64,000 bases of DNA. Origin: an uncultured Alphaproteobacteria bacterium (lineage in GTDB: Bacteria > Pseudomonadota > Alphaproteobacteria > GCA-2731375). Under the pieces are notes generated by a model. That model ran no database searches. It saw only the letters and a program-made list of their open reading frames with translations, and had not been told where the DNA came from. A program made the translations under genes and the position numbers. The stretch spans positions 822,557 to 886,556 of the forward strand of contig CATOSZ010000003.1 in the NCBI GenBank assembly GCA_951812805.1. Direction: 5' to 3'. Shown here in pieces: positions 1-8,310 of this stretch (its first letter is position 1; the number at the start of each line of letters is the position of its first letter).

Positions 1-532
1 GTGGTGGCGGCGGGTCGACGTCGACGTCGCCACCGCCACCGGTCGGGCCGTTGGCGGCCGTCGCCGCGCCGAACAGGCCGGGCGCGGTCTCGGGGTCGTA
101 CCGCACGGCGACCGCGTCGCGGTCCAGCAGCGGATCGTAGCCGAGCGTGACCGTCACCCGCTCGTCGTCGTAGCGCACGTGCAGGACGTCCAGCACCGCC
201 TCCCATTCGATGGCGCGGCGCGCGGCGAGCACCAGCATTACCCGGCAGGTGGCGCCGGCGGCCCCACCCGCGCGCTCGATCCATTGCGTCAGATCGCGGC
301 CGACGTTGTCGAGCACGAGTTCGGCCGAGGGGGCGCGGCCCTCGACGTCGTCGGCCAGGCGCAGCATGAAGCCGAGCGCATCGTAACGGTGCCGGCCGAT
401 CGTGATCGGTGTCGTGTGGGAGACCACGCGCACCGGGTCGGTTATCGCCGGGTGGCGGATCTCCAGGGCGGCCAGCACCACGTCGTCGGCGCCGAGGGTG
501 GAGAGCGTGCGGCGGAATCGTGCTGTCGTCAT
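1..532 (-). CDS. DUF1833-type phage tail protein (3' end cut by window)
   Basis: ATG at 532 overlaps the stop of the upstream gene. The visible 177 residues begin MTTARFRRTLSTLG and contain the order typical of DUF1833 phage proteins: an IRHPAITDPVRVVSHT segment, a MLRLADDVEGRAPSAELVLDNVGR segment split over residues about 53-80, and a beta-rich C-terminal half ending in a Gly/Asp/Pro-rich stretch. It lies directly downstream of the tape measure block, where tail-tip or baseplate hub proteins are found. The exact role of DUF1833 is not established. The end of the gene is outside the window. Confidence 0.7.
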   Translation of the reverse strand, partial: MTTARFRRTLSTLGADDVVLAALEIRHPAITDPVRVVSHTTPITIGRHRYDALGFMLRLADDVEGRAPSAELVLDNVGRDLTQWIERAGGAAGATCRVMLVLAARRAIEWEAVLDVLHVRYDDERVTVTLGYDPLLDRDAVAVRYDPETAPGLFGAATAANGPTGGGGDVDVDPPPP

Positions 533-900
533 ATCCGGTCCGCCTCCAGGCCCTCGATTTCCAGGGCGGCCGCCCAGTAGCGTCTGTCCTGGGTGGGAGA
601 GCGCGCGGTGTAGCGGATGGCGCCGGCACCGCCGCGCACCCGCGCCCGGCGAAGGACGCCATCGTGCGGGTCGCGCCAGGCGAACCAGCGGTGGGCATGG
701 CGCGCCGCCCAGGCCCGGAAGCGCGCGAGATCGGCGTCGCTGTCGAGATGGACCCGCACGATGCGCACCAGCAGCGCCGAGGTCGACCGGCGGGCCTGGC
801 GCACCGCGCCGCTCTCGAACGCCGTGCGGCGGACGTCGGTGTCTTGAACGACCTCATAGCCATCGGCCTCGACGACCGCGTATGCGGGCCACGCGGTCAT
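529..900 (-). CDS. phage tail-module protein, unrecognised (123 aa)
   Basis: Start ATG at 900 overlaps the tape measure stop as ATGA and its own stop overlaps the next start, so translation is probably coupled. The 123-residue product (MTAWPAYAVVEADGYEV...) has a Trp/Arg-rich centre (RFRAWAARHAHRWFAWRDPHDG) and no membrane segment. Its place between tape measure and the DUF1833 protein suggests a minor tail or tail-tip assembly role. An upstream in-frame ATG at 990 exists but would overlap the tape measure gene by 94 bases and is less likely. Confidence 0.7.
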   Translation of the reverse strand: MTAWPAYAVVEADGYEVVQDTDVRRTAFESGAVRQARRSTSALLVRIVRVHLDSDADLARFRAWAARHAHRWFAWRDPHDGVLRRARVRGGAGAIRYTARSPTQDRRYWAAALEIEGLEADRI

Positions 901-3653
901 CGGGCGCCGCCACGCCTCATGATCGTCTTGACCATACCCTCGACAATGCCGCCGTTCAGGCCGTCGGTGACGACCAGGTCGATCACCCATTGCCCGTCCT
1001 CAAAGCGCGCGGTGCGGCTCACCTCGCGCTGTGGCGTGCCCTGATTGCTGATGTTGATGACGGGGGCGGCCGGCGGCGGCACGGCGGGCGCGCGGGCCTT
1101 CGCCGCCGCATCGCCGGCCGGTGCATCGCCGCGCGGCACCACTTCGTAGGCGACGGGGATCTGCTCGGACCGCAGCCGGTCCGCGAAGTGGCGCCCGCGC
1201 GGCGGGGCGAATAGCCCGGCCAGATCGTCCTTCACACGCTCGGGCAGCGTCAGCGCCACCTCGGCCCTGACGGCGAGGTCGAGGGGGAGGGCGCCCGGCA
1301 TCCGGGCGAGGTTGTCGCGGTGGCGCGGGTCCCGCGCCGTCAGCACCTCCTCGCCCTTCTCCAGGATCGCCGGCATCTCCCGAGGCCCAATGCCCACGAC
1401 CCCGCCGGTGTGCCAGCGCCGGGCCTGGGCGAAGATCGCGGGCGGCACGGCGCGCCGGGCGCCGCCGGGGGCGCCGACGATGCCGCCGGCGTGGAATAGC
1501 CGGAAGTCGTGTGGCCCGACGCCGCCCGGGTTGTCGAACCCGACGCCGGAGTCGGCGAGGGCGTTCCCGCCGCCGAACAGGCTACCGAGCATATCGCCGA
1601 AGCCGCTCGCCAGCGGCCCGGTGATGTTCTGCCGGATGGCGGCCCGCGCCATCTCGGCGATGATGTGGTCGGCGAGATCGCTGACCTCGAGCTTGCCCGA
1701 CGTCACGAAGCCGGTGAGTGCGTCCTCCATGCGCTTGGCGCCGTCGCCCACGGCGTCCTCGGCCCGCTGGCCGGCGTCCGTCGCCGCTTCGCCATAGTCT
1801 TTCAAGCCCCGAATCGCGCCGTCTTGCCAGTGCCGGGAGGCGCGCAGCCGGCGTTCAGCCTCTTCCTCGGCCGCCTCGATCGCCTTGTTTCGGTGCCCCT
1901 CTTCCTCGGCCGCCAGATCGCGCCGGCGCTTGGCCTCGGCCTCGTCCAGCTCGCGGATCTTCTCGGCGGCGATCCGCTCGACCTCGGCCCGCCGGGCGGC
2001 CTGCTCCTCCCGAGTCGTGGCCACCCCCTCGAGCGCGGCGAGGGTCTCCGTCTTCCAGGCCTCGATCTCGGCCCGCTCGCGCTGGTAGGCGGGCAGCAGC
2101 GCGAGCGCCTGGGCCTTCAGATCCTTGAGCGCCGCCGCGCGCGCCTGTGTGGCGGCCTTGTCCTTCCGCCTGGCCTCTTCGGCGCCACGCCCCTCCTTAG
2201 CCAGCTGATCCAGCCGCCGGGCGCCCGCCAGCAGGCGCTCCTGCGTCGCCTGGCTCTCGGCCTTCCAGCGGCCCTCCGCGATCTCCCAGGCAGTGGTCTG
2301 CTCTTGGCTTAGATCGCCGGTGAGCGCGATTCGCCGCGCCAGCTGGGCAAGCGCTTTCTCGGCCGCCTTCGTCGGGGCGGCGGTGGTATCTCGGCTGTAA
2401 TGATCGAGCGTCGTGTCGGCGGTAAACGCGTCCGCCTCGGCGGCAATCTCGGCGCTGAATTTCTCCAGCTCTCGGCGCCACCTCTTTATCTGCGCCTCGA
2501 TGTTCCGACGCGTGCTCCCGGCCATAGGTCCACCGAGCGCTGTCTCCGCGACGGAGATGTTGCTCTCCAGACCCACGCGCGACAGATCGCCGCCCGGCGT
2601 CGCGAACCGGACCACCGCCGTGGCCGCCGTGGCCAGGCCCGCGGCAAGATCGAGCACGCCGCTCTCGGCGATCGCCACGCCGAGGTCCCAAATCGCGTTC
2701 TCCAGCCGGGTGATCGCCGCGTCAGCCCCCTCCGTCGCTCCCGGCAGAGCCTCGGCGACCGAGGCGCGGAGCTCCCGCGCCAGCTTGGGCAACAGATCCT
2801 CGGCGAGGATCTCGCCGCGTTGCAGCATCTCGCCGAGCTGCTTGGTGGTCACCCCCATGGCGCGCGCGGCCAGCTGGAAAGCGCCCGGCAGCCGCTCACC
2901 GAGCTGGCCGCGGAGCTCCTCCGCCGAGACCACGCCCTTGGAGATCATCTGCTCTAGGGCCAGTAACGCACCCTGCTGCTGGTCGGCGGAAAGCCCCATC
3001 GCCCGGCCCGCCTCGGCCACCGCCGTGAAGATCTCCCGCGCCGCCTCGCCCTCGAGCGCCGTGCCCTTGGCCGCCGCCGCGAAGCCAGAATAGGCCGCCG
3101 CCGCGCCTTGGAAAGCGATCCCGAGCCGCTCGGCCTCGGCGCGCACGAAGGCCAGCTCCGCCGCGCCCGCCTCGGCACTGCCCGCCGCCGCGCGGAAGCG
3201 GAACTCGAGCCGCTCCATCGCCCGGCCGCTCTCGACAATCTCCTTGGCGAGGCCCAACGCCACCAGCGCCGCGGCGGCCGGCGCGAACGCGCGAAGCGCC
3301 CCGGCGAAGCGCCCCGCGCCACGCCCGGCGCCGCCCATGTCATCGCCGGCGCGCTTGGCTTTCTTGCCCAAGCCGCCGACTTCAGCCCCTGTCTTCCTCG
3401 CCTTCTTGCCGAGGCCTTCGACGTCCGCGCCCGTCTTCTTGGCTTTCTTGCCGAGCCCATCGACTTGGCTCGCGGCCTGGGACGCCTCGTCGCCGAGCCC
3501 GTCGATGTCCTTGCCGGTCTTCTTGGCCCGCTTGCCCGTCTTGCCGGCCGCCTCGCCGGTCTTCGCGAGATCGCGTCTAAGCGTCTTGATCTCGGCCGTC
3601 GCCTCGTCGAGGTCCGCCTTGATCCGCAGCGCCAGGATCAGGTCCTTGCTCAT
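897..3653 (-). CDS. tail tape measure protein
   Basis: 918 residues. It sets tail length and lines the tail tube in siphoviruses. The N-terminus (1-110) is Lys/Gly rich and holds four 14-residue repeats; residues about 150-310 match the lambda-family tape measure N-terminal domain (pattern ending in EELRGQLGERLPGAFQLAARAMG and LLPKLARELRASV); residues about 500-620 are a charged alpha-helical coil; residues about 640-720 resemble the C-terminal lambda-type segment (GFVTSGKLEVSDLADHIIAEMAR). The start ATG at 3653 overlaps the stop of the frameshifted chaperone product. It is the longest gene of the tail block, as expected. Confidence 0.93.
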   Translation of the reverse strand: MSKDLILALRIKADLDEATAEIKTLRRDLAKTGEAAGKTGKRAKKTGKDIDGLGDEASQAASQVDGLGKKAKKTGADVEGLGKKARKTGAEVGGLGKKAKRAGDDMGGAGRGAGRFAGALRAFAPAAAALVALGLAKEIVESGRAMERLEFRFRAAAGSAEAGAAELAFVRAEAERLGIAFQGAAAAYSGFAAAAKGTALEGEAAREIFTAVAEAGRAMGLSADQQQGALLALEQMISKGVVSAEELRGQLGERLPGAFQLAARAMGVTTKQLGEMLQRGEILAEDLLPKLARELRASVAEALPGATEGADAAITRLENAIWDLGVAIAESGVLDLAAGLATAATAVVRFATPGGDLSRVGLESNISVAETALGGPMAGSTRRNIEAQIKRWRRELEKFSAEIAAEADAFTADTTLDHYSRDTTAAPTKAAEKALAQLARRIALTGDLSQEQTTAWEIAEGRWKAESQATQERLLAGARRLDQLAKEGRGAEEARRKDKAATQARAAALKDLKAQALALLPAYQRERAEIEAWKTETLAALEGVATTREEQAARRAEVERIAAEKIRELDEAEAKRRRDLAAEEEGHRNKAIEAAEEEAERRLRASRHWQDGAIRGLKDYGEAATDAGQRAEDAVGDGAKRMEDALTGFVTSGKLEVSDLADHIIAEMARAAIRQNITGPLASGFGDMLGSLFGGGNALADSGVGFDNPGGVGPHDFRLFHAGGIVGAPGGARRAVPPAIFAQARRWHTGGVVGIGPREMPAILEKGEEVLTARDPRHRDNLARMPGALPLDLAVRAEVALTLPERVKDDLAGLFAPPRGRHFADRLRSEQIPVAYEVVPRGDAPAGDAAAKARAPAVPPPAAPVINISNQGTPQREVSRTARFEDGQWVIDLVVTDGLNGGIVEGMVKTIMRRGGAR
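3333..3500 (-). repeat. 14-codon tandem repeat inside tape measure gene
   Basis: Four consecutive 14-residue units occupy residues 52-107: GLGDEASQAASQVD (diverged), GLGKKAKKTGADVE, GLGKKARKTGAEVG and GLGKKAKRAGDDMG. The last three are nearly identical at the protein level and similar at the DNA level. Such units in tape measure genes can expand or contract by slippage or recombination and would change N-terminal helix length. Confidence 0.85.
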
Positions 3654-3952
3654 GCCATCTCGATTCCCGGGTCGCGGGCCGCCAGCGCCGCCAGAGCGTC
3701 GCCGCCCGACGTGGCGGAGCGAGGCGAGCCGCCGCCGACCAATAGCGCCTCGGCCGCATCACCGGCGCTCTCGACCCTGCGAATCTCCGCCTCTTCCCAA
3801 AATAGCAGCATCTGCCGCCAGGTCAGTCGCCGGCAGAGCGCGGCGTGACCCCGTCCGTGGCCCGCGCGGACAAGTGCATCCAGGACCCGAGCGAGCCCCA
3901 CGGTCCGGCCGCCAGATCGCCCGTCACGGCGCCCGCGACGACCCGGCGTATG
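3650..3952 (-). CDS. tail assembly chaperone, -1 frame extension (GT-like part)
   Basis: An open frame lies -1 relative to the upstream chaperone gene and runs through its stop at 3823 to a stop at 3650 that overlaps the tape measure start. It has no good start of its own before the overlap; an internal ATG at 3811 is possible but lacks a clear ribosome site. If ribosomes slip at the T TTT TTC heptamer, residues 1-152 of the upstream product are joined to 100 residues, giving a 252-residue fusion. After the zero-frame stop the sequence reads TWRQMLLFWEEAEIRR, typical of the T domains that contact the tape measure in lambda-like tails. Confidence 0.75.
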   Translation of the reverse strand, partial: HTPGRRGRRDGRSGGRTVGLARVLDALVRAGHGRGHAALCRRLTWRQMLLFWEEAEIRRVESAGDAAEALLVGGGSPRSATSGGDALAALAARDPGIEMA

Positions 3953-4407
3953 AAAAAATGCAGGTTGGCGCCCCACATCGCCCCCGTCACCTCGCGGGCA
4001 TCCTTGTCCGAGAGCGCCGCCAGCCAGGCGGCATCCCGCCCGCTGGCCAACGCGACCAGATCCAGCCAGAGTTCGCCATGCCGGCCCACGACCGCCTCCA
4101 GCGCCGCCAGATCGACGCCCGCGGTCGATTCCCCCTCGCCGTCAGTCGCGTCTTCGCCCCCCGCCGTCGCGGCCCGTCCGGCCAGGAGGGCCAGATCCCG
4201 GATCAGAGGCTCGCCCAGCGCCTGCGCCTTAAGTCCGTCCAAAAACCGGTATTCCGCGACCGTCAACGTGACCGCCTTGCCCGTTGCCGGGTCGGTGACC
4301 TCGACAGTGACATCGGGAAACAGCACTTTCATTTGCTCCGCCGGATCGGCGGGAGCGGTAGTCGCCGCCCGCCGGCGCGGGGTCTTGTTTCCAGTTGCCG
4401 CCATCAC
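3823..4407 (-). CDS. tail assembly chaperone (G-like), zero-frame product
   Basis: 194 residues, located between major tail protein and tape measure, the fixed position of tail assembly chaperones in long-tailed phages. It is acidic in the middle (residues about 90-120, Asp/Glu/Gly) and ends ...DGVTPRSAGD. The beginning MMAATGNKTPRRR is basic; residues 26-60 (MKVLFPDVTVEVTDPATGKAVTL) are beta-rich. The start overlaps the stop of the major tail gene (ATGA). A slippery heptamer at codons 151-152 allows production of the longer GT-type fusion. Homology was assigned from position and frameshift architecture, not from a recognised motif. Confidence 0.75.
   Translation of the reverse strand: MMAATGNKTPRRRAATTAPADPAEQMKVLFPDVTVEVTDPATGKAVTLTVAEYRFLDGLKAQALGEPLIRDLALLAGRAATAGGEDATDGEGESTAGVDLAALEAVVGRHGELWLDLVALASGRDAAWLAALSDKDAREVTGAMWGANLHFFIRRVVAGAVTGDLAAGPWGSLGSWMHLSARATDGVTPRSAGD
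3952..3958 (-). promoter_or_regulatory. programmed -1 frameshift heptamer T TTT TTC
   Basis: On the minus strand the zero frame reads CAT TTT TTC ATA (His-Phe-Phe-Ile). The heptamer T TTT TTC fits the canonical X XXY YYZ slip site exactly, is in the right frame, and lies at the beginning of the roughly 150-base overlap between the chaperone frame and its -1 extension. After slippage the next codon is CAT ACG CCG. The run of six T in a GC-rich gene stands out. Confidence 0.8.
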
Positions 4408-5180
4408 GCGTCGCCGTAAACGTAAAGGGCGGGCGAGCCGTCCGCCGGGTTAAGCACTTCCGCCGCGAGCTGGATCTGCTGCTCGCCGTCGCGCGACATC
4501 AGCGTCAGATCCCCCGCCGGCCGGACGGAGCACCGAGGCGCGTAGTAGTGCCGAGCGACGCCGTGCAGCGGGCAATCCTCAACGTACCGCAGCGCGGCCA
4601 GCACGTCGCGCTCCCCGCAGGCCGCGAGCCCTCGGCCCACCGCGATTTTCCCGCGCGCGGCGGCCTTAACGGTGTAGGTCACGACGATGTCTGCGTCCTC
4701 CTTCACGATCTCGATGCGGCCGTGCTTGGCATCTACCATGTAATCGTGACCCTTGTTCCAGACCATCCCACCCTTTTTCGAGACACGGACGGTCTCCAAC
4801 TCCCCAGCACCCGCTTCAGCGAGCGTGTACCATCGGCCCTTCAGCACGGTGTGCTCCTCGTCGACGACGAGGACGTGATCGACGTCGGCCGGCTCGCCCT
4901 CGCCGAAAAATAGCGCCAGGTTATCGAGCGAGAGATCGTGCAGCGTGAAGTTAAGCGTGCGCGTCACCGAGCGCGGCTTGTCCACCATCTTGCGCTCGGG
5001 CCCGGAGCCCGACATCACCACCACGCGCTCCTCGGCAACGCTCAACGCGGCCGAGACCGCGTCGCCCAGATCGCGCGCGCCGGTCAGCCGCTCCGCGCCG
5101 TCCGCGCCGCTCTCGATCAGGTCGAGATAGAGCCGGCCCTGGCCGATCAGGATGTTGTCGTTGTGTTTCGAGATTGCCAC
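4404..5180 (-). CDS. major tail (tube) protein
   Basis: 258 residues, starting MAISKHNDNILIGQGRLYLDL, a beginning commonly seen in tail tube proteins of Mu-like siphophages (an index of what the protein is plus a DLI(E) segment). The rest is beta-rich with repeated Val/Thr strands (VTRTLNFTLHDLSLDNLALFFGE; IVVTYTVKAAARGKIAVGR) and a C-terminal domain ending in an AEVLNPADGSPALYVYGDA tail. It precedes the chaperone and tape measure genes. The call rests on position and general fold character; no single diagnostic motif was seen. Confidence 0.75.
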   Translation of the reverse strand: MAISKHNDNILIGQGRLYLDLIESGADGAERLTGARDLGDAVSAALSVAEERVVVMSGSGPERKMVDKPRSVTRTLNFTLHDLSLDNLALFFGEGEPADVDHVLVVDEEHTVLKGRWYTLAEAGAGELETVRVSKKGGMVWNKGHDYMVDAKHGRIEIVKEDADIVVTYTVKAAARGKIAVGRGLAACGERDVLAALRYVEDCPLHGVARHYYAPRCSVRPAGDLTLMSRDGEQQIQLAAEVLNPADGSPALYVYGDA

Positions 5181-5190
5181 GCCCCGCCTC

Positions 5191-5643
5191 CTATTCGCCG
5201 TCCGCCGCGAAGGCCGCCGCGGCCTTCGTCGCCCGCTCGCCGATCTCCGTCACTACGCCCGCTCGACCGCCCGGCTTCACGACATATGGCAGCTCGACGC
5301 TTTCATTCGCGACGCCCGTCACCAGGGGGGCGAGTGCCTCGGCGAGTGGCGCCGCCGCCGCCTTCATCGCCGCCAGGTTCGGCGCGGCCTGGATCGCGGC
5401 GGCCATCCGGCCGGCCTCATAGAGCAGCAGGTGGACGCCATCCAGCGCCGTGCCGACCAGCGTGCCCTGGTCGCCGACAGTGGCGGCGATCTTCGTGCGC
5501 GCGGCCAGCCGCAGATCGTCGACCGTCGCCTCGATTCTGACGTCCGCCGCCTCCACGCCCATCTCCGCGAGCCAGCCATCGATCTCCGAAAGCGGCGCCG
5601 CGGCTATCACCGCGCCGTCCGATGCCTGCTTAATCACCGCCAT
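5191..5643 (-). CDS. hypothetical phage protein (150 aa)
   Basis: Starts MAVIKQASDGAVIAAAPLSEIDG and is Ala-rich and mostly helical by appearance (IATVGDQGTLVGTALDGVHLLLYEAGRMAAAIQAAPNLAAMKAAAAPLAEAL). It overlaps the upstream gene by 14 bases and is followed after 10 bases by the major tail gene, so it belongs to the virion operon. No recognisable motif, signal peptide or membrane segment. It could be a head-tail joining or tail accessory protein; this is inferred from position only. Confidence 0.7.
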   Translation of the reverse strand: MAVIKQASDGAVIAAAPLSEIDGWLAEMGVEAADVRIEATVDDLRLAARTKIAATVGDQGTLVGTALDGVHLLLYEAGRMAAAIQAAPNLAAMKAAAAPLAEALAPLVTGVANESVELPYVVKPGGRAGVVTEIGERATKAAAAFAADGE

Positions 5644-6430
5644 AAATCACACCCTCCTTGTGGAAGTACGAGCCGCCCAGGCTCTGGGCGTAGACATAAG
5701 CGCCGCCGTGATCGCCGGCGCCGACATAGAGCAGCGCCAGCGCGACCTTCATCCGGCCCCGACCCCGAAAGCCCGCCCGGAACTCGCCGCCCCAACCAGT
5801 ACGCGTCGCGTGCTTGTGGAGCCAGCCCTGGCCCGCGTCGCCCGCCACGACCTCGATCGTGGCCGACATGTTCGTCGAGGGGAAAAACACGATGTCGCCG
5901 GATTGCGAGACGACATTCACGAAACACGCCGCCTGGGTCGCGAACTCGCCCCGGCCCCAGCCGGAGTAGTGGCCCAACCCCCTTTTCGAGAGCACGAAAA
6001 ACCAGCCCGGCGATCCGTCCGCCTGGCCGCGGGCGATATCCGCATCGAACAGCAGAACCCTGAACCGGCTGCCGTCCCAGGGCGGGTTACCGTCGGGGCC
6101 GTTGGTCGCCTTCTTCAGATCGCCGCCGAAGCCGATACCCTTGCCGGCAAGCTTGTCGAGCGTCACCACTTCCAGTGTCCCGCTCGCCGCCGTGCCATTG
6201 TAGGTGTACGCCGAGAGGCGCGAGCCGTTGTGCGCGGCGATAATCTGCTTCGGCGCGTTAACCTCGCCACCACAGAGTCCGGTCCAGGCATAGGTGTCCG
6301 GGATGAGGTTCGGCGTCACCGGCCGCCTCGCCGGCACCTCTTTCCAGAACTTCTCGCGGGCTTCATCGATATAGGTCTTCTGCTCCTCGGCGGCGGTGAT
6401 CAGATCCGTGATCTTCTGTGCGCTGCTCAT
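5630..6430 (-). CDS. putative virion structural protein, unrecognised (266 aa)
   Basis: Residues 1-40 are helical and charged (MSSAQKITDLITAAEEQKTYIDEAREKFWKEV). From residue about 45 the protein is Gly/aromatic rich (DTYAWTGLCGG, WFFVLSKRGLGHYSGWGRGEF, GAYVYAQSLGGSYFHKEGVIYGGD) like a compact beta domain found in receptor-binding or decoration proteins. It lies between head-completion genes and the tail tube gene. I do not recognise the family. Confidence 0.7.
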   Translation of the reverse strand: MSSAQKITDLITAAEEQKTYIDEAREKFWKEVPARRPVTPNLIPDTYAWTGLCGGEVNAPKQIIAAHNGSRLSAYTYNGTAASGTLEVVTLDKLAGKGIGFGGDLKKATNGPDGNPPWDGSRFRVLLFDADIARGQADGSPGWFFVLSKRGLGHYSGWGRGEFATQAACFVNVVSQSGDIVFFPSTNMSATIEVVAGDAGQGWLHKHATRTGWGGEFRAGFRGRGRMKVALALLYVGAGDHGGAYVYAQSLGGSYFHKEGVIYGGD

Positions 6431-6433
6431 CGA

Positions 6434-6739
6434 CTATCCTCCCCCCACCGCGCCGGCGGCGATCGCCGCGTCGCGCGCGCGCCACCACGCCGTCTGCGCC
6501 GCGATCAGCGCCGCGCCCACACGCGCTAGGCGGCCGAGCGTCGCATCCGCCGATTCTAGATAGCCACTCTCGTCGATATCCGTGAGATGATCGGGCCTGA
6601 GCCAGACGACATCGCCCGCAGCCCTGGCCCGGCCGTTCCACACTAGCGGCTTCGCCAGAAGCTCTGGAGTCCGCTCGGTAACTACGCCGCTGCCATCCGT
6701 GTAGGTCTTCGGCAGGCTGCTATTAGGCACAGTGGCCAT
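6434..6739 (-). CDS. hypothetical small phage protein (101 aa)
   Basis: Start chosen at ATG 6739 (MATVPNSSLPKTYTDGSGVV), overlapping the end of the upstream gp37-like gene by 17 bases; a longer frame to 6883 would overlap far more. The N-terminal part is Pro/Thr rich, the C-terminal part is an Ala-rich helix (ARVGAALIAAQTAWWRARDAAIAAGAVGGG). No recognised family. Position suggests a tail completion or connector accessory role. Confidence 0.6.
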   Translation of the reverse strand: MATVPNSSLPKTYTDGSGVVTERTPELLAKPLVWNGRARAAGDVVWLRPDHLTDIDESGYLESADATLGRLARVGAALIAAQTAWWRARDAAIAAGAVGGG

Positions 6740-7310
6740 TATCTGTCTCCCTAAGCGCACCACCGCCGACCCAGTACGTCGCGGCATATACATCGCGCCA
6801 GATCGCCCTGCCTTCGGCCACCTCGGCGAGTTCGCCCCGGCGGAATTGGAGCGTAGAGGGCCGCGGCGGCGGCGGGCACACACACGTCCCGACTACTGGC
6901 GCCCAGCCGATTAACGCCGCGCGGGTCGCCGCCAGCGCCGCCGACAGATCCTCCCTGCACCGCGCACGCCGCCCGCTCGGGTCGTTCGCCGTCCCCACGA
7001 TCGCGTAAACGGCGATCTCCGCCGTCACCCGCTGCACCGCGCTGGCGCGCCCGCCGACGCTGTCGCCGGCGGTCTCGGAGAGCGGCAGCACCGCCGCCAG
7101 TGGCGGGCGGAGCTTCGTGTCGTCGGCCACGGTGAGGGCGTCGAAAACTTCACGGAAGCCGCCGGTTAATGCGACGAACTCGTCCACGAACTCGGGTAGA
7201 TCCTTCCTCGCGCCGCGCGCCTCCCGATAACACTTCCGCGTCAGCAGGCTCTCCAGGCGCCCGTGGACCGCCGCCGCGATTCCGAAGTCCATCTTCGCCG
7301 CCACGCTCAC
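6723..7310 (-). CDS. Mu gp37-like tail completion protein
   Basis: Start GTG at 7310 overlaps the gpG stop (GTGA). The 195-residue product begins VSVAAKMDFGIAAAVHGRLESLL and resembles the Mu Gp37-type family that follows gp36 and gpG in Mu-like head-completion modules: an N-terminal helix that addresses a target number of residues, a central EIAVYAIVGTANDPSGRRAR strand-helix and a C-terminal ...LAEVAEGRAIWRDVYAATYWVGG strand pair common in tail terminator proteins. An extended frame to 7649 lies within gpG and is a shadow. Family assignment is by position plus overall pattern. Confidence 0.6.
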   Translation of the reverse strand: MSVAAKMDFGIAAAVHGRLESLLTRKCYREARGARKDLPEFVDEFVALTGGFREVFDALTVADDTKLRPPLAAVLPLSETAGDSVGGRASAVQRVTAEIAVYAIVGTANDPSGRRARCREDLSAALAATRAALIGWAPVVGTCVCPPPPRPSTLQFRRGELAEVAEGRAIWRDVYAATYWVGGGALRETDNGHCA

Positions 7311-7828
7311 GCCACGGCCTCCGACAGCCGCCGCGCGACCGTATCCACGATCATCGCCTCGTCGCCTGAGTCCAGACCCAGGAACGGCCGGGCTGGAATC
7401 GTCGAGCCCGGGTGCCGGACCTGTTTCACCGGATGCCGCGCACCGGGCCAGAACAGCGCCTTCTTCTGCCGTGCCCGGATCGTGCGCGGCTTGGTCCGCC
7501 CGCCGAACTGGTGGATCGCCGCGTAGTCCACCTTGGTGCCAACCTCGACGCCGTCGCGGCTCGCGTTGTGCGTGATCGAGCCGACTAGGCGGCCCGTCCT
7601 CACCAGGGTCTGGCCGCTCTCGCGCTTGGCCCGACCGGAAATCGGCCACGCCCCGCCCGACGGGCCCTGGCCGCGCTCGAAGCGATGCTGTACCGAGGTC
7701 GCCAGCCGGCCGCCGATCTCGTCGAATACCGGTCTCGGATTCGCCAGCGCGCGGGCGAAGCTCATCAAGGCCCGGCCGGCCGCGGAATCGTCGTATTCGA
7801 GATCCAGCTTCACGCCCGCGCCCGCCAT
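7307..7828 (-). CDS. phage virion morphogenesis protein (Mu gpG-like)
   Basis: 173 residues. Start at ATG 7828, which shares its A with the stop of gp36 (TGATG). The sequence has the characters of the virion morphogenesis family (Phage_tail_S): FDEIGGRLATSVQHRFERGQGPSGGAWPISGRAKRESGQTLVRTG split over residues about 36-80, then GRLVGSITHNASRDGVEVGTKVDYAAIHQFGG and a conserved IPARPFLGL near residue 144. Known homologues act in head completion or tail attachment. Confidence 0.88.
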   Translation of the reverse strand: MAGAGVKLDLEYDDSAAGRALMSFARALANPRPVFDEIGGRLATSVQHRFERGQGPSGGAWPISGRAKRESGQTLVRTGRLVGSITHNASRDGVEVGTKVDYAAIHQFGGRTKPRTIRARQKKALFWPGARHPVKQVRHPGSTIPARPFLGLDSGDEAMIVDTVARRLSEAVA

Positions 7829-8310
7829 CAGCCCAGCACCCACGCCAGCCTGTCGTAGGTCATCACGGGCGCGGGGCCCGTGACCGCATGCGCCGTCACA
7901 CGCCGGGGCACGGCCGCACCGTCAGCCCCCAGAAGCGCGGACCTCCCCGATGCGAGCGCCGACAGTCGCTTACGCGCCCGCCGCGCCCGGGCATCCACCG
8001 CCTCCGTGCTAACCTCCTCGTGCAGACGCTGATAGGCCAGATCGCAGGCGATCGCCACCAGCGCCGGATAGGGTGCGTCGCCCCCGAGCGGCAGCGCGTA
8101 GGAGATCGACAGACCGGCGTCGATCTCCGACGAGGCGTCCGTTAGGGCCGCCGTCACGCGGGCCGTCGTCGCTTTGGCCGCCACCTCGGCCGCCGCCGCG
8201 ACCGCATCCTCGTCGTCCGCGTCCACTGCGGCGGGGCATACGGCGATCAGGCGCCGCAGATCCTCGTCGTGCAGCCGCTCCGCTAGATCCTCGCGCGAGG
8301 CGTAAGTCAT
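7828..8310 (-). CDS. Mu gp36-like protein (DUF1320)
   Basis: 160 residues, beginning MTYASREDLAERLHDEDLRRL, the signature opening of DUF1320/gp36 proteins, followed by an Ala-rich helix, ALTDASSEIDAGLSISYALPLGG, CDLAYQRLHEE and the C-terminal RARRARKRLSALASGRSALLG pattern. Start at 8310 overlaps the upstream stop as ATGA; the nine codons upstream are not used. Head-tail connector function is inferred for this family from its fixed place after the capsid gene. Confidence 0.9.
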   Translation of the reverse strand: MTYASREDLAERLHDEDLRRLIAVCPAAVDADDEDAVAAAAEVAAKATTARVTAALTDASSEIDAGLSISYALPLGGDAPYPALVAIACDLAYQRLHEEVSTEAVDARARRARKRLSALASGRSALLGADGAAVPRRVTAHAVTGPAPVMTYDRLAWVLG

